Assembly (NCBI RefSeq): GCF_001984155.1
Contig: NZ_MTQO01000035.1
Span: forward strand, 1-64,000
Source of the DNA: Actinosynnema sp. ALI-1.44
GTDB taxonomy: Bacteria; Actinomycetota; Actinomycetes; Mycobacteriales; Pseudonocardiaceae
Direction: 5' to 3'
Length of the DNA: 64,000 nucleotides
The position numbers and the translations under genes are program-made. The notes beneath the pieces were generated by a model. That model was not told where the DNA came from. It searched no databases and worked only from the letters and a program-made list of their open reading frames with translations. Position 1 is the stretch's first letter. Each line of letters opens with the position of its first letter. Shown here one piece after another: positions 51,975-59,752 of this stretch.

Positions 51975-52014
51975 CCGGACGAGCGCGTCGTACCCGGTTA
52001 CGCGAAGACGGCGC
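51975..52014 (+). ncRNA. Guanidine-III riboswitch (mini-ykkC-III class)
   Basis: The segment carries the conserved blocks of the guanidine-III class in order: CCGGACGAG (51975-51983), GTACCCGGT (51990-51998) and AAGACGGCGC (52005-52014). The pairing scheme of the class is kept: GCGTCGT with ACGGCGC (seven pairs, one G-U), and CCGG with CCGG for the pseudoknot. Loop bases ACGA and AAGACG that line the ligand pocket are unchanged. It lies 35 bases upstream of a guanidinium exporter of the Gdx/SugE type, the classical target. A 9-pair hairpin (52013-52039) abuts the GGAGG at 52040-52044, suggesting translational control. Confidence 0.88.
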
Positions 52015-52039
52015 AGTGATGGAGACGTTGCATTACTGC
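52013..52039 (+). promoter_or_regulatory. Expression-platform hairpin next to the gdx ribosome-binding site
   Basis: GCAGTGATG (52013-52021) and CATTACTGC (52031-52039) can form nine pairs with one G-U. The stem shares bases 52013-52014 with the 3' strand of the riboswitch helix, and is immediately followed by GGAGG. Competition between the two helices could gate access to the ribosome-binding site. Mechanism inferred. Confidence 0.5.
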
Positions 52040-52049
52040 GGAGGTAGTC

Positions 52050-52364
52050 ATGGCGTGGTTGGCGCTTGTCATATCAGGACTGTTCGAGACAGTGTGGGCC
52101 GCGGCGCTGAGCGCGTCGCGCGGACTGTCGAAACCCTTGCCCAGCATCGTGTTCGTGATCGCGCTCGTGGTCAGCATGGCCGGTCTGGGCTACGCGTTGC
52201 GGACCGTGCCAGTTGGTACGGGCTATGCCGTGTGGGTCGGTATCGGCGCCACCGGCACGGCCGTGTACGGCATGCTCGCGATGGGCGATCCCGTGTCGGT
52301 GAGCCGAATCACGTGTCTCGTGCTGATCGTGGCCGGAGTCGCGGGCCTCAAGTTCCTCCACTGA
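52050..52364 (+). CDS. gdx: Guanidinium exporter of the SMR family
   Basis: This 104-residue protein has four transmembrane helices and the Gdx (SugE) variant of the small multidrug resistance family: Glu13 in ISGLFETVWAAAL, and YALRTVPVGTGYAVWVGIGA and TAVYGMLAMGDPVSVSRITC. Gdx proteins export guanidinium in exchange for protons. The guanidine-III riboswitch in its leader and the family signature agree. The GGAGG at 52040 is 5 bases from the ATG. Confidence 0.92.
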   Translation: MAWLALVISGLFETVWAAALSASRGLSKPLPSIVFVIALVVSMAGLGYALRTVPVGTGYAVWVGIGATGTAVYGMLAMGDPVSVSRITCLVLIVAGVAGLKFLH

Positions 52365-52370
52365 GGACGG

Positions 52371-52787
52371 TTACTTGCGGAACACGACCCACCGCATGGC
52401 CGCGTACATGTACACCGCCTCGCACGCCCCGGCGGCCAGCCGCGCGATCCGGTAGTCGACACCGAGCGCGGCGAGGCCGCTGCCCACACCGAGGATCCAG
52501 GCGAGGTAGTTGACGATCACCACGACGACGTAGACGCCGAACTGGGAGCCGACGGGAGCGTGTGAGCGGAAGTTGAACGCCCGGTTGAGCACGAAGCTGA
52601 GGGCGAACGCGCACGCGTAGGCGATCGTGATGCTCAGCCACAGCACGACGTCGAGCACACCGTGCAGGATGCTGAGCAGCGCGAGGTCGACGCCGAAGGT
52701 GAAGCTGTTGATGACAGCGAAGCCGAGCAGGCTCGGCGGCACGATGCGGTTGAGCCCGAACGGCAGCCTGGACGCGATCGTGGCCAT
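52371..52787 (-). CDS. GtrA-family membrane protein
   Basis: This 138-residue protein with four helices matches the GtrA/DPMS pattern (PPSLLGFAVINSFTFGVDLA, LSFVLNRAFNFRSHAPVGSQ, FGVYVVVVIVNYLAWILGVG). GtrA proteins assist transfer of lipid-linked sugars. The start is uncertain: the ATG at 52787 has a weak ribosome-binding site, and longer frames begin with GTG at 52835 or TTG at 52883. Convergent with gdx, 6 bases apart. Confidence 0.75.
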   Translation of the reverse strand: MATIASRLPFGLNRIVPPSLLGFAVINSFTFGVDLALLSILHGVLDVVLWLSITIAYACAFALSFVLNRAFNFRSHAPVGSQFGVYVVVVIVNYLAWILGVGSGLAALGVDYRIARLAAGACEAVYMYAAMRWVVFRK

Positions 52788-53363
52788 GACGGAGTTGAAT
52801 CTGCGGCCCCGCTCCTGCGCCGCGGTGGTGTGCACGGCCGCAGCCTGGCAAGTCCAGATGTCGGGAAAGCGACGGTGGATCAACGTGTCGCGGAACTCGG
52901 CGGGATCGACGCCGCCTGCGTGGGGGTAGCCTCCGGGCCCCGATGCCCAGCCTGGCGGGGGTCGCCGACAGAACAGCGGTGCGAAGTTCAGGAACGCTCA
53001 GTTGCCCACAGAAGCTCTGCCAGGTCGTGCCGGGGGAGGTAAGCATGCCTGATGCCGGATTCTTGGAGTCACGGACCGCGAATCCGGTTCCTGATGGGCC
53101 ACTTCAACCCAGTTGTCGTTGTTCTCGCCACCGCTGAAGCTGCATGTCTTTCACGTCGTAGGTCCGGTACCACGGCTTCTTGGCCGCCGCCTCTCCCAAG
53201 GTCAGCCCCGATCCTTCGCGCATCCGTCGTGGTTTGGCGCCGAGTCTCCCGACGCAGGAACGGCAGGCGTGTCGATACCGTCACAGCGCGTCACAATCGC
53301 AGGTCGCGGTCCCGAAACCAGGAATCCCGGCACACCCGTGAACAATGGTGTACAGTTCTGAAC
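52788..53363. other. Gap with short unexplained reading frames
   Basis: No recognisable gene lies here. On the minus strand a 39-codon frame (about 53218 to 53099) reads MREGSGLTLGEAAAKKPWYR and ends with the charged tail QRWREQRQLG and stop; it may be a remnant. On the plus strand a 30-codon frame opens at an ATG at 53045 behind GGGGGAGG (MPDAGFLESRTANPVPDGPL). Neither is supported beyond this. The right edge carries the TetR operator. Confidence 0.35.
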
Positions 53364-53375
53364 ATGAGTGTTCAG
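53339..53375. promoter_or_regulatory. Double TetR operator over the start codon
   Basis: TGAACA-ATGG-TGTACA (53339-53354, one mismatch) and the perfect CTGAACA-TGAG-TGTTCAG (53358-53375) are two sites with centres 20 bases apart, two helical turns. The second includes the ATG (53364) of the TetR gene itself. Autorepression at the start codon is expected. Confidence 0.75.
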
Positions 53376-53903
53376 TCGATCTTGGATGTCGCGACCGAGG
53401 TGCTCCTGGCCAAGCCGAGCGCCTCGCTGGGGGACGTGGCCAAGGCCGCCGGGGTCAGCCGCACTACCCTGCACAAACGGTACGCCACGCGGCACGACCT
53501 GCTCGTCGCTCTCTCGCATGACGCGTACGACCGCGTCGAGAAGGCGATGACCGACGCGCAGCTCGATGTTCCCGGCTCGGAGGTCGAGGCCGCCCTGGAA
53601 CGGGCCATCGCCGGGCTCATCCCGATCGGGCCGCGGATCGAGTTCATGTACCGGCAGATCGGGCTGGACGACGTGCCCGACCTCGTCGCCCGCTACGAGC
53701 AGACCGGCGAGCCGCTGCTGCGGCTCGTCCGCCGGGGCCAGGAGGCCGGGATCATCCGGTCGGACATGCCGGACTGGTGGATCGTGTCCACCTTGGACGC
53801 TTCCTTCTACTCCGCGTGGGAGGCCATCTCCGTCGGCCGACTCGCCCCGCTCGACGCGCCCGCGCTCGTCATGAAGACCGTGATGCGAGGCATCGGGACA
53901 TGA
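53364..53903 (+). CDS. TetR-family regulator of the following MFS gene
   Basis: This 179-residue regulator has a TetR helix-turn-helix (SILDVATEVLLAKPSASLGD, VAKAAGVSRTTLHKRYATRH). The ATG at 53364 lies inside a perfect operator palindrome. Its stop overlaps the MFS start (ATGA), so regulator and transporter are co-transcribed and coupled. Longer in-frame extensions upstream have no family character. Confidence 0.9.
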   Translation: MSVQSILDVATEVLLAKPSASLGDVAKAAGVSRTTLHKRYATRHDLLVALSHDAYDRVEKAMTDAQLDVPGSEVEAALERAIAGLIPIGPRIEFMYRQIGLDDVPDLVARYEQTGEPLLRLVRRGQEAGIIRSDMPDWWIVSTLDASFYSAWEAISVGRLAPLDAPALVMKTVMRGIGT

Positions 53904-55141
53904 TCGCCGTCATCGGGTTGCTCGGGGCGACCGGACTGTCCGTCGCGGGCAACGCCATCACGGGTATCGCCGTCCCGTGGCTGGTGCTCGAACGCACCGG
54001 CAGCCCCGGTCTCGCCGGGTTGATGGCCGCCGCGGCGCTCGGCCCGCTCGCACTGTCCACTTTGTTCGGTGGTGCGCTGATCGACCGGTGGGGCCGCCGC
54101 AGGCTCAGCATCATCGCCGACATCCTCAGCGCGCTCGCCGTCGCCGCGCTGCCGGTTCTGGACAGCACACTCGGGCTCAACACGGCGCTGATCGCCGTCC
54201 TGGTGGCCTTGGGGGCGTTGTTCGACGGGCCCGGCATGGCCGCCCGCGAGGCCCTGCGGCCCGACGTGGCACAGCACGCGAAGGTGCCGCTGGAACGGGT
54301 GAACGCCTGGGGTGAGGCGTTGGAAGGGCTCGGCAACCTCGTCGCGCCGGGTCTGGCGGCGTTGCTCATCGCCACCACGGGCGCAACGAACACGCTGTGG
54401 GTCACCGTCGGCATGTTCTTCGGCGCCGTAGTGCTGACCTGGGTGACGATCCCACGTGACGTGCGCCGTACCGCAGCCCCGGACCACTACCTCCGATCCG
54501 TGGCCGAGGGTTTGACCTACGTCTGGCGCCAGCCGATGCTGCGTGGCGCCGGACTGACCGCGATGCTGCTCGTCCTGTTCGTCGCACCGATCACCATCGT
54601 GCTCACCGCGCAGGCGCAGAGCATCGGCAACCCCGGGCTGCTCGGCCTGGTCATGTCCGCGTTCGCGATCGGCGGCATCGTCGGGGCGATCGTGTACGGC
54701 GCCGTCGCACAGAAGCTGCGTCGCAGGCCGGTCCTGGTGTGGGGCCTGGTGATCACCGGTGTCGGGATCATGCTGTTCCCGTCCGGGATCCCCATGGCCG
54801 TGCTCGCGGGCCTCGTCGGTGTGGCCGCCGCGCCCATCAACCCGATCACGGCCGTCCTCATCCAGGAACGCACGCCGGAACGCCTGCGTGGCAGGGTGAT
54901 CGGCAGCGTCTCGTCGCTCGCCCTCGTCGCGGGTCCGATCGGCGTCGCGGTGGTCGGTGCCCTGCTCGAGAGCAGCAGCGCCGGGCTGGTGCTGGTGATC
55001 ATGGGCGGCGGATGTCTGCTGGCCGCGCTCTACGCGTTCGGCGCGCTGCGCGACATCGAGCCGCGCACCGGCCTGCCCGGCAACGAGTCCAACACCAGTG
55101 CCGAGTCGCGTACCACGAAGGAGCCGTTAACCAACAAGTGA
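53900..55141 (+). CDS. MFS transporter (12 helices)
   Basis: This 413-residue major facilitator protein has twelve helices and typical motifs (GGALIDRWGRRRLSIIADIL is motif A; LGALFDGPGMAAREALRPDV; INPITAVLIQERTPERLRGR). It belongs to the group of putative drug or macrolide exporters (MefA-like). Coupled to a TetR regulator by an ATGA overlap. Its last 112 bases overlap the 3' end of the convergent amidohydrolase gene. Confidence 0.88.
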   Translation: MIAVIGLLGATGLSVAGNAITGIAVPWLVLERTGSPGLAGLMAAAALGPLALSTLFGGALIDRWGRRRLSIIADILSALAVAALPVLDSTLGLNTALIAVLVALGALFDGPGMAAREALRPDVAQHAKVPLERVNAWGEALEGLGNLVAPGLAALLIATTGATNTLWVTVGMFFGAVVLTWVTIPRDVRRTAAPDHYLRSVAEGLTYVWRQPMLRGAGLTAMLLVLFVAPITIVLTAQAQSIGNPGLLGLVMSAFAIGGIVGAIVYGAVAQKLRRRPVLVWGLVITGVGIMLFPSGIPMAVLAGLVGVAAAPINPITAVLIQERTPERLRGRVIGSVSSLALVAGPIGVAVVGALLESSSAGLVLVIMGGGCLLAALYAFGALRDIEPRTGLPGNESNTSAESRTTKEPLTNK

Positions 55142-56526
55142 ACCACACCGATCGACGGCCGGACACCGTCCACATAGGTGGCCTGGTCGGTGATCCGGTT
55201 CGGGTCGAACACGAGCACGTCCGCGTCGCCGCCCGCCTTCAGCCGTCCCTTGCGGCACATGGCGGGCGCCGCGTCCTCCAGGATCCGCGCGGGGATCAAG
55301 GAACAACGAGCGATGACCTCGGGCAACGTCTGTACACCGCGCTCACGCCACAACGTCCGCAGAGACCTGGCGTACGTCCCGGCGCTGCGTGGATGTGTGA
55401 GAGTCCCAGGCGGCAACGGCCAGGTCATCGGGGGCGGCGGCGGACCCGGCCAGGTCATCGGCATCGCGTCGCTGGCGATCGCCCCACCGGGGTACAGCAG
55501 CGCACGGTCGAGGTGCTTGCGGTCGGCAGGATCGGTCTCGTCGAGGAAGTGCACGATCACCAACGCGCCCGGGTCCGATGCCCGCAACTCCAGCAGGCGT
55601 TGCTCGTCCTTGACCCGTTCACCGGTCGCCACGACCACGATGTCACTCGGCTTGAGGTCGGCCAGCTTCAACGCCTCCGGGGCGAGGAAGGCCGCACCGA
55701 TCGCGGTGGACGCGGCGCCGTAGGGGTACGCCTCGACCGACACCGGCGAGCCCTCGGCGATCGCCTTGTCCAGCAGGGCCCGCACGGTGTCGATCCGCCG
55801 CGCCGACGTGCTGTTGACGTGGCAGTAGTGCATGTGCGCGCCGGTCTGCCCGGCCGCGCGGATGATCTCCTTGGCGCCGTCGACCGGCACGTTCGGGTTG
55901 GCGTCGATCAACGCCCGCGCGTGGGTGTACGTGGGGACGCCCGCCTGTGCCGCGAGCCCGGCGATCAGCGTGAACTCGTCCGGGTCGACCAGCGGCGCGT
56001 ACCCGACCAGGATCCCGATCCCCAGGGCGCCGTCGGCCAGGTCCTGGTAGAGCCGCTGGTAGATCCGCGCCCGCTGGGCCTTGGACGCGGGCGCCTGCCA
56101 CCCGGGGTTGCCGAGGTTGCGCAGGATCGCGTGCACGGACGGATCCGGTTTCACGCCGATCAGCTCGATCATCCTGGCCAGCGCCCAGGATGTGGCGTAG
56201 CCGTAGTTCAACGGCCTGCCTTCGGACGCCGCGTAGGCGTACGCGGCGGCGACCGTCGTCGTACCCGCTTCGAGTTCCAACGCCGTAGTCACGCCGTCCA
56301 ACGCCTGCAGCCGTTGCTCGGGAATCGCCTGGCCGTGGCTGTGCAGGTCGATGAAACCGGGACACACCACCAGACCTGACACGTCGATGCGTCTCGCCGC
56401 ACGCAACGGCACCGTGGACACCGCGACGACCCGGTCACCGGTGATGCCGACATCGGCGATCTGGTCGAATCCGCTTTCCGGGTCGATCACCCGGCCGCCA
56501 TGCAGAACAGTCTCGATCAATGCCAC
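55030..56526 (-). CDS. D-aminoacylase / N-acyl-D-amino-acid deacylase type amidohydrolase
   Basis: This 498-residue amidohydrolase has the first metal motif VVCPGFIDLHSHGQ (His62-x-His64), further metal ligands in VPTYTHARA and HMHYCHVNS, IVHFLDETD and the late acid IASDAMPM. The N-terminal beta domain shows HGGRVIDPESGFDQIADVGI, as in N-acyl-D-amino-acid deacylases and related enzymes. I chose the GTG at 56526, followed by ALIETVLHGG; an in-frame GTG at 56553 is less likely. Convergent 112-base overlap with the MFS gene is unusually long for convergent genes but both reading frames are well conserved. Confidence 0.85.
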   Translation of the reverse strand: MALIETVLHGGRVIDPESGFDQIADVGITGDRVVAVSTVPLRAARRIDVSGLVVCPGFIDLHSHGQAIPEQRLQALDGVTTALELEAGTTTVAAAYAYAASEGRPLNYGYATSWALARMIELIGVKPDPSVHAILRNLGNPGWQAPASKAQRARIYQRLYQDLADGALGIGILVGYAPLVDPDEFTLIAGLAAQAGVPTYTHARALIDANPNVPVDGAKEIIRAAGQTGAHMHYCHVNSTSARRIDTVRALLDKAIAEGSPVSVEAYPYGAASTAIGAAFLAPEALKLADLKPSDIVVVATGERVKDEQRLLELRASDPGALVIVHFLDETDPADRKHLDRALLYPGGAIASDAMPMTWPGPPPPPMTWPLPPGTLTHPRSAGTYARSLRTLWRERGVQTLPEVIARCSLIPARILEDAAPAMCRKGRLKAGGDADVLVFDPNRITDQATYVDGVRPSIGVVHLLVNGSFVVRDSALVLDSLPGRPVRGSMSRSAPNA

Positions 56527-56753
56527 ACAGCCATCATGGCCGATCCTGACCACCGCCGCCGATGCCTTGCCCGGATGGCCTACCAGGTCGGCCCTTTGGG
56601 TACGCCTACCGACGTTGGCACCAGCGTCACGGCCGATGGTGCTCCACCGGTCGTGCAGTCCTTCTGGGCTTTGGGCGCGTGCGTCCAGCGGGAAGCTGGT
56701 CCGTCGAGAACCCCGATGAACCTTCCAAGACGCCAGCAGTCGCAGTCCCGCAG

Positions 56754-57827
56754 TTACTTGGCGAACTGCAACAGCTCAGCGGGCACGGCCGGTGGTTGCG
56801 CGCCCCAATCCGCCTTGATCTTGTCCAGTTGTGCGGCGAGTTTGTTGTTCAAGTCGCCCACCGCCATGAAGACGTCGTCGCCGATGCTGTCCATCTTGTC
56901 GAAGAACGACTTCGAGAGTTCTGCCCAGTCCGAACCTTCGATCTCCGTGGCACCATCGACCTTGGTCACCGCGTCGGCGGCCAACGCGATGGCTCCAGCG
57001 AGCACAGCGTTCTGCCCTCCGGTGGCCACGGTGATGACGGCGTTGACGATGCCCGTGAACACCAGGCCGTACCAGTTGATGGAAACCGGCGTGGGCGCTG
57101 TCGATTCCTTGAGCATCTGGTCGAACCGTTCGGTGAGCTCATTCATGAGGTCGCGGACGTGGTTGCGTGCCTCAAGGAAGATCGCCCGGTACTTCGCGAG
57201 CGCCTCGGCGAGCACGTACATGCAGGCCTCGTGCCCGATCGCGAAATCGACGATGTCCTTTTCATAGACGTAAGCCTTTTCCTCATGTGGACGCAACCAC
57301 GGCTTACGCATGAAGGCAAGATCATCGCGAATCGTTTCTCTACCTTCAGGCACCGGTACCTCCTGGAGGAAGTAGGTGTCCTGTTCCTTGTCCTTGGTCG
57401 CCCCGTTCAACAAGAACTTCACGCACAGCAGTTCGTAGACCGCGGCTATCCCGCCAGGTGCCTCCTGCCACATGCCGGACAACGCGCTCGCGGCATAGAA
57501 GAAGTGGTGCGGGTCCAGACCGCGCAGCACAGATTCGGCCTGGAAACCTTCGAGGTGGTTCGCTCCAACGGTGTGCGTGTACAACGGGCCGCTCGGGTTG
57601 TTCTCGATCGTCGGGTCGCGTTTGTGCCATCGGAAGACGTAGTCACAGCCAGGGTGCTGACAGGCGTGGATCCGCGGACCGTCGTGACTGTCCGGGGTCA
57701 GCAGGTAGTCGACCCAGGCAGCGAGGTCACCAACGGCGTCCTTCATGTGGTCGTCGACAGGCGGGACGACCGACCAGTGACTGACGTCAGGATCACGGCC
57801 GGGCGGAGAAACCATGGTCAGCGTCAC
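56754..57827 (-). CDS. Hypothetical protein, ESX-partner candidate
   Basis: This 357-residue protein has no recognisable family. It contains a Cys/His cluster (HACQHPGCDYVFRWH, residues 54-68) that could bind zinc, a long helical middle (EEKAYVYEKDIVDFAIGHEA, CMYVLAEALAKYRAIFLEAR, NHVRDLMNELTERFDQMLKE), one hydrophobic stretch (about 251-286) and a helical C-terminus. The start overlaps the stop of the ESX-like gene (GTGA at 57824-57827), so they are coupled. An ATG at 57815 is an alternative start. Third-position GC is visibly lower than in the neighbours, a sign of transfer. Confidence 0.6.
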   Translation of the reverse strand: MTLTMVSPPGRDPDVSHWSVVPPVDDHMKDAVGDLAAWVDYLLTPDSHDGPRIHACQHPGCDYVFRWHKRDPTIENNPSGPLYTHTVGANHLEGFQAESVLRGLDPHHFFYAASALSGMWQEAPGGIAAVYELLCVKFLLNGATKDKEQDTYFLQEVPVPEGRETIRDDLAFMRKPWLRPHEEKAYVYEKDIVDFAIGHEACMYVLAEALAKYRAIFLEARNHVRDLMNELTERFDQMLKESTAPTPVSINWYGLVFTGIVNAVITVATGGQNAVLAGAIALAADAVTKVDGATEIEGSDWAELSKSFFDKMDSIGDDVFMAVGDLNNKLAAQLDKIKADWGAQPPAVPAELLQFAK

Positions 57828-58201
57828 ACCCCTTCGTCGAAACCGCGGTTGATGTTGGTGAACCGGTCAGCGATCAAGTTGTCTGTTTGGCGATACGCGT
57901 CGGCAAGGCCGTGCAGTGACGCCGCGTACTGTTGCAGCGAGGTGGTCAACGCGACTTGCGTATCGGCAAGCTCGCACAGCCTGGTGGTGAGGTTCTGCAG
58001 GAAGATGTCGCTGACATTCTGCAACCTCCCCGTAGCACCTTTCCCGCCGTACCAGTACTCGTTGCGCGCCTTGATGGTCGCCTCAGCGCTTTCATAGGCA
58101 GTTCGCTGAGCGGCGAAAGCCACAATGATCTTTTCTTCGAGCCATTCTGTGACCCGTTTGTCCAGCTCGTCGGAGTCGACGTCGACATCTGATGCGGACA
58201 T
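57824..58201 (-). CDS. ESX/WXG100-like secreted small protein
   Basis: This 125-residue all-helical protein has a turn motif NEYWYGGKGATG (W50-Y-G-G) in place of the W-x-G of WXG100 proteins, between two long helices. Near its C-terminus it carries YRQTD (residues 103-107), which fits the Y-x-x-x-D/E type VII export signal. It has no signal peptide. ATG at 58201 follows GGGGAGA. It is coupled to the 357-residue protein downstream. ESX substrates are usually exported as heterodimers, so the two products may form one complex. No EccC or other secretion gene is in the window. Confidence 0.65.
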   Translation of the reverse strand: MSASDVDVDSDELDKRVTEWLEEKIIVAFAAQRTAYESAEATIKARNEYWYGGKGATGRLQNVSDIFLQNLTTRLCELADTQVALTTSLQQYAASLHGLADAYRQTDNLIADRFTNINRGFDEGV

Positions 58202-58332
58202 TCACCAGTCTCCCCCCGGGGTTGTGTCGCATGTTCCAGCGCGAACACTCTAACCCGGCATGGGCAGCCGTGTGTCACTAATGGGTAACCGCATCATGAT
58301 CTTTCCCAAGCCGACATCAGTCTGTCCTTTAC

Positions 58333-58785
58333 CTAAACGACGTCCCAGGTCAGAACCCCGTCGTCATCGGTGGTCGCCAACCGGGAACTCGCCAGTTTCT
58401 CCAGGTACGCGACCAGACCGCCCGCGTGCACGTGGCCTGTTTCCATGTCCACGATCTCGCCGGTGGCGGCAATGGCGAGACTGCCGCCGTCGGCGTCCAC
58501 TGTGAACGGAACACGCGGCTCCTGCCATTCCTGCCACAGCTCGAGCGCTTCGGCGACGGGCACGAAACGGGCGCAGGGGAACAGTTCCGTCGCACCGGGT
58601 TCGTCCGTGCGCCACGGCGGCAGCTGGCCGTCGCTGATCCGGTAGAGGTCGAGCAGGTCCCCGGGCACCCCGGTTTTCGCGCTCAGCGCTTCGAGGTCCT
58701 GTTCGGACGCGGGTGGCCGCGTCATCGCGCGGGGCGCGAAGCCGCGGGACTCGAGGACCGCCAGCCAGTTCTGCCACGCCTGCAT
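58333..58785 (-). CDS. SMI1/KNR4 (SUKH) family protein
   Basis: This 150-residue protein has the SUKH pattern: WQNWLAVLESRGFAPRAMTR, PPASEQDLEALSAKTGVPGD, LLDLYRISDGQLPPW, ELFPCARFVPVAEALELWQE. In bacteria this superfamily contains immunity proteins of polymorphic toxins. It lies upstream of the ESX-like pair on the same strand (131 bases). A toxin-immunity relation with the 357-residue protein is possible but unproven. ATG at 58785; 25 bases from the divergent sigma factor. Confidence 0.75.
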   Translation of the reverse strand: MQAWQNWLAVLESRGFAPRAMTRPPASEQDLEALSAKTGVPGDLLDLYRISDGQLPPWRTDEPGATELFPCARFVPVAEALELWQEWQEPRVPFTVDADGGSLAIAATGEIVDMETGHVHAGGLVAYLEKLASSRLATTDDDGVLTWDVV

Positions 58786-58809
58786 GGCGGCACTGTATAG
58801 CCTGACCTG

Positions 58810-59700
58810 GTGCGACTTCGCGAGGGTGACTTCGAGCAGCTGGTCGATCCGCTGCGGGGCGAGCTGCGGGCCCACTGCTACCGGATGCTCGGGTCGGTGC
58901 ACGACGCCGAGGACGCGTTGCAGGAGACGCTGGTTCGCGCGTGGCGGGCGATCGACCGGTTCGAAGGCGACACGATCCGGCCGTGGCTGTACAAGATCGC
59001 CACGAACCGCTGCCTGACGCTGCTGGAGAACCGGGCGAAACGCGAGCTGCCGACGGACCTCACGACCGCCGACGACCCGGTCTGGCTGGAGCCGTACCCG
59101 GACGACCCCGAGGCCGGTTACCTGGCGCGTGAAGGCATCGAGCTCGCGTTCGTCGCGGCGCTGCAACACCTCTCCGCGACGCAACGGGCCGTGCTGGTGC
59201 TGCGGGAAGTCCTGGGGTTCACGGCGCAGGAGGTCGCCGAGCAGCTGGGCACGACGGTCGCCGCGGTGAACAGCGCCTTGCAGCGTGCCCGCAAGGTCGC
59301 CACGCCGCGTGCTTACGTCGAGCCGGGTCCTGAGCTGCGTAAAGCGGCTGACCAGTACGCGAAGGCGTGGGAGCTCGGCGATGTCGACGGGATCGTGGCG
59401 ATGCTGACCGAGGACGCGAAGTACGCCATGCCGCCGCTGCCGCAGTGGTACCAGGGGCGTGCGGCCATCCTCGGCTTCCTGGTGGCGGCCCCGATGCGCT
59501 ACCGCTGGAAGTTCGTGCCCGTGGTGGCCAACGGCCAGTTGGCGTTCGGCACGTACTCCCGCAAGGACGACTGCTACCTGCCCACCGGCCTGGATCTGCT
59601 GCGCTTCGACGGCACCCGGATCGCCGAGGTGATGTCGTTCCTGCAAGCCGACTTCCCCGCGCACGGACTGCCGGAGAAAATTCCCGCGGCCGGGCGATGA
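58810..59700 (+). CDS. ECF sigma factor with SnoaL-like C-terminal domain
   Basis: This 296-residue sigma-70-family factor has region 2 ([53 protein letters not shown]) and region 4 ([40 protein letters not shown]). A SnoaL/NTF2-like tail follows (about residues 180-296). This is the layout of the ECF group described as SigX5/TIGR02960 and of related SigJ/SigG factors, in which the tail replaces an anti-sigma factor. GTG start at 58810. The SDR gene 52 bases downstream may be in the same operon. Confidence 0.85.
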   Translation: MRLREGDFEQLVDPLRGELRAHCYRMLGSVHDAEDALQETLVRAWRAIDRFEGDTIRPWLYKIATNRCLTLLENRAKRELPTDLTTADDPVWLEPYPDDPEAGYLAREGIELAFVAALQHLSATQRAVLVLREVLGFTAQEVAEQLGTTVAAVNSALQRARKVATPRAYVEPGPELRKAADQYAKAWELGDVDGIVAMLTEDAKYAMPPLPQWYQGRAAILGFLVAAPMRYRWKFVPVVANGQLAFGTYSRKDDCYLPTGLDLLRFDGTRIAEVMSFLQADFPAHGLPEKIPAAGR

Positions 59701-59752
59701 GTTCGGCGTGCGACCCGGGTTGTAGGGGCAGGACCAACCAGGGAGGCACACC

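Noticed and set aside
51966-52049. Leader read as an ordinary untranslated region with a simple attenuator
   Set aside because: The ordered conserved blocks and class-specific pairings match a guanidine-III riboswitch much better than a generic hairpin leader.
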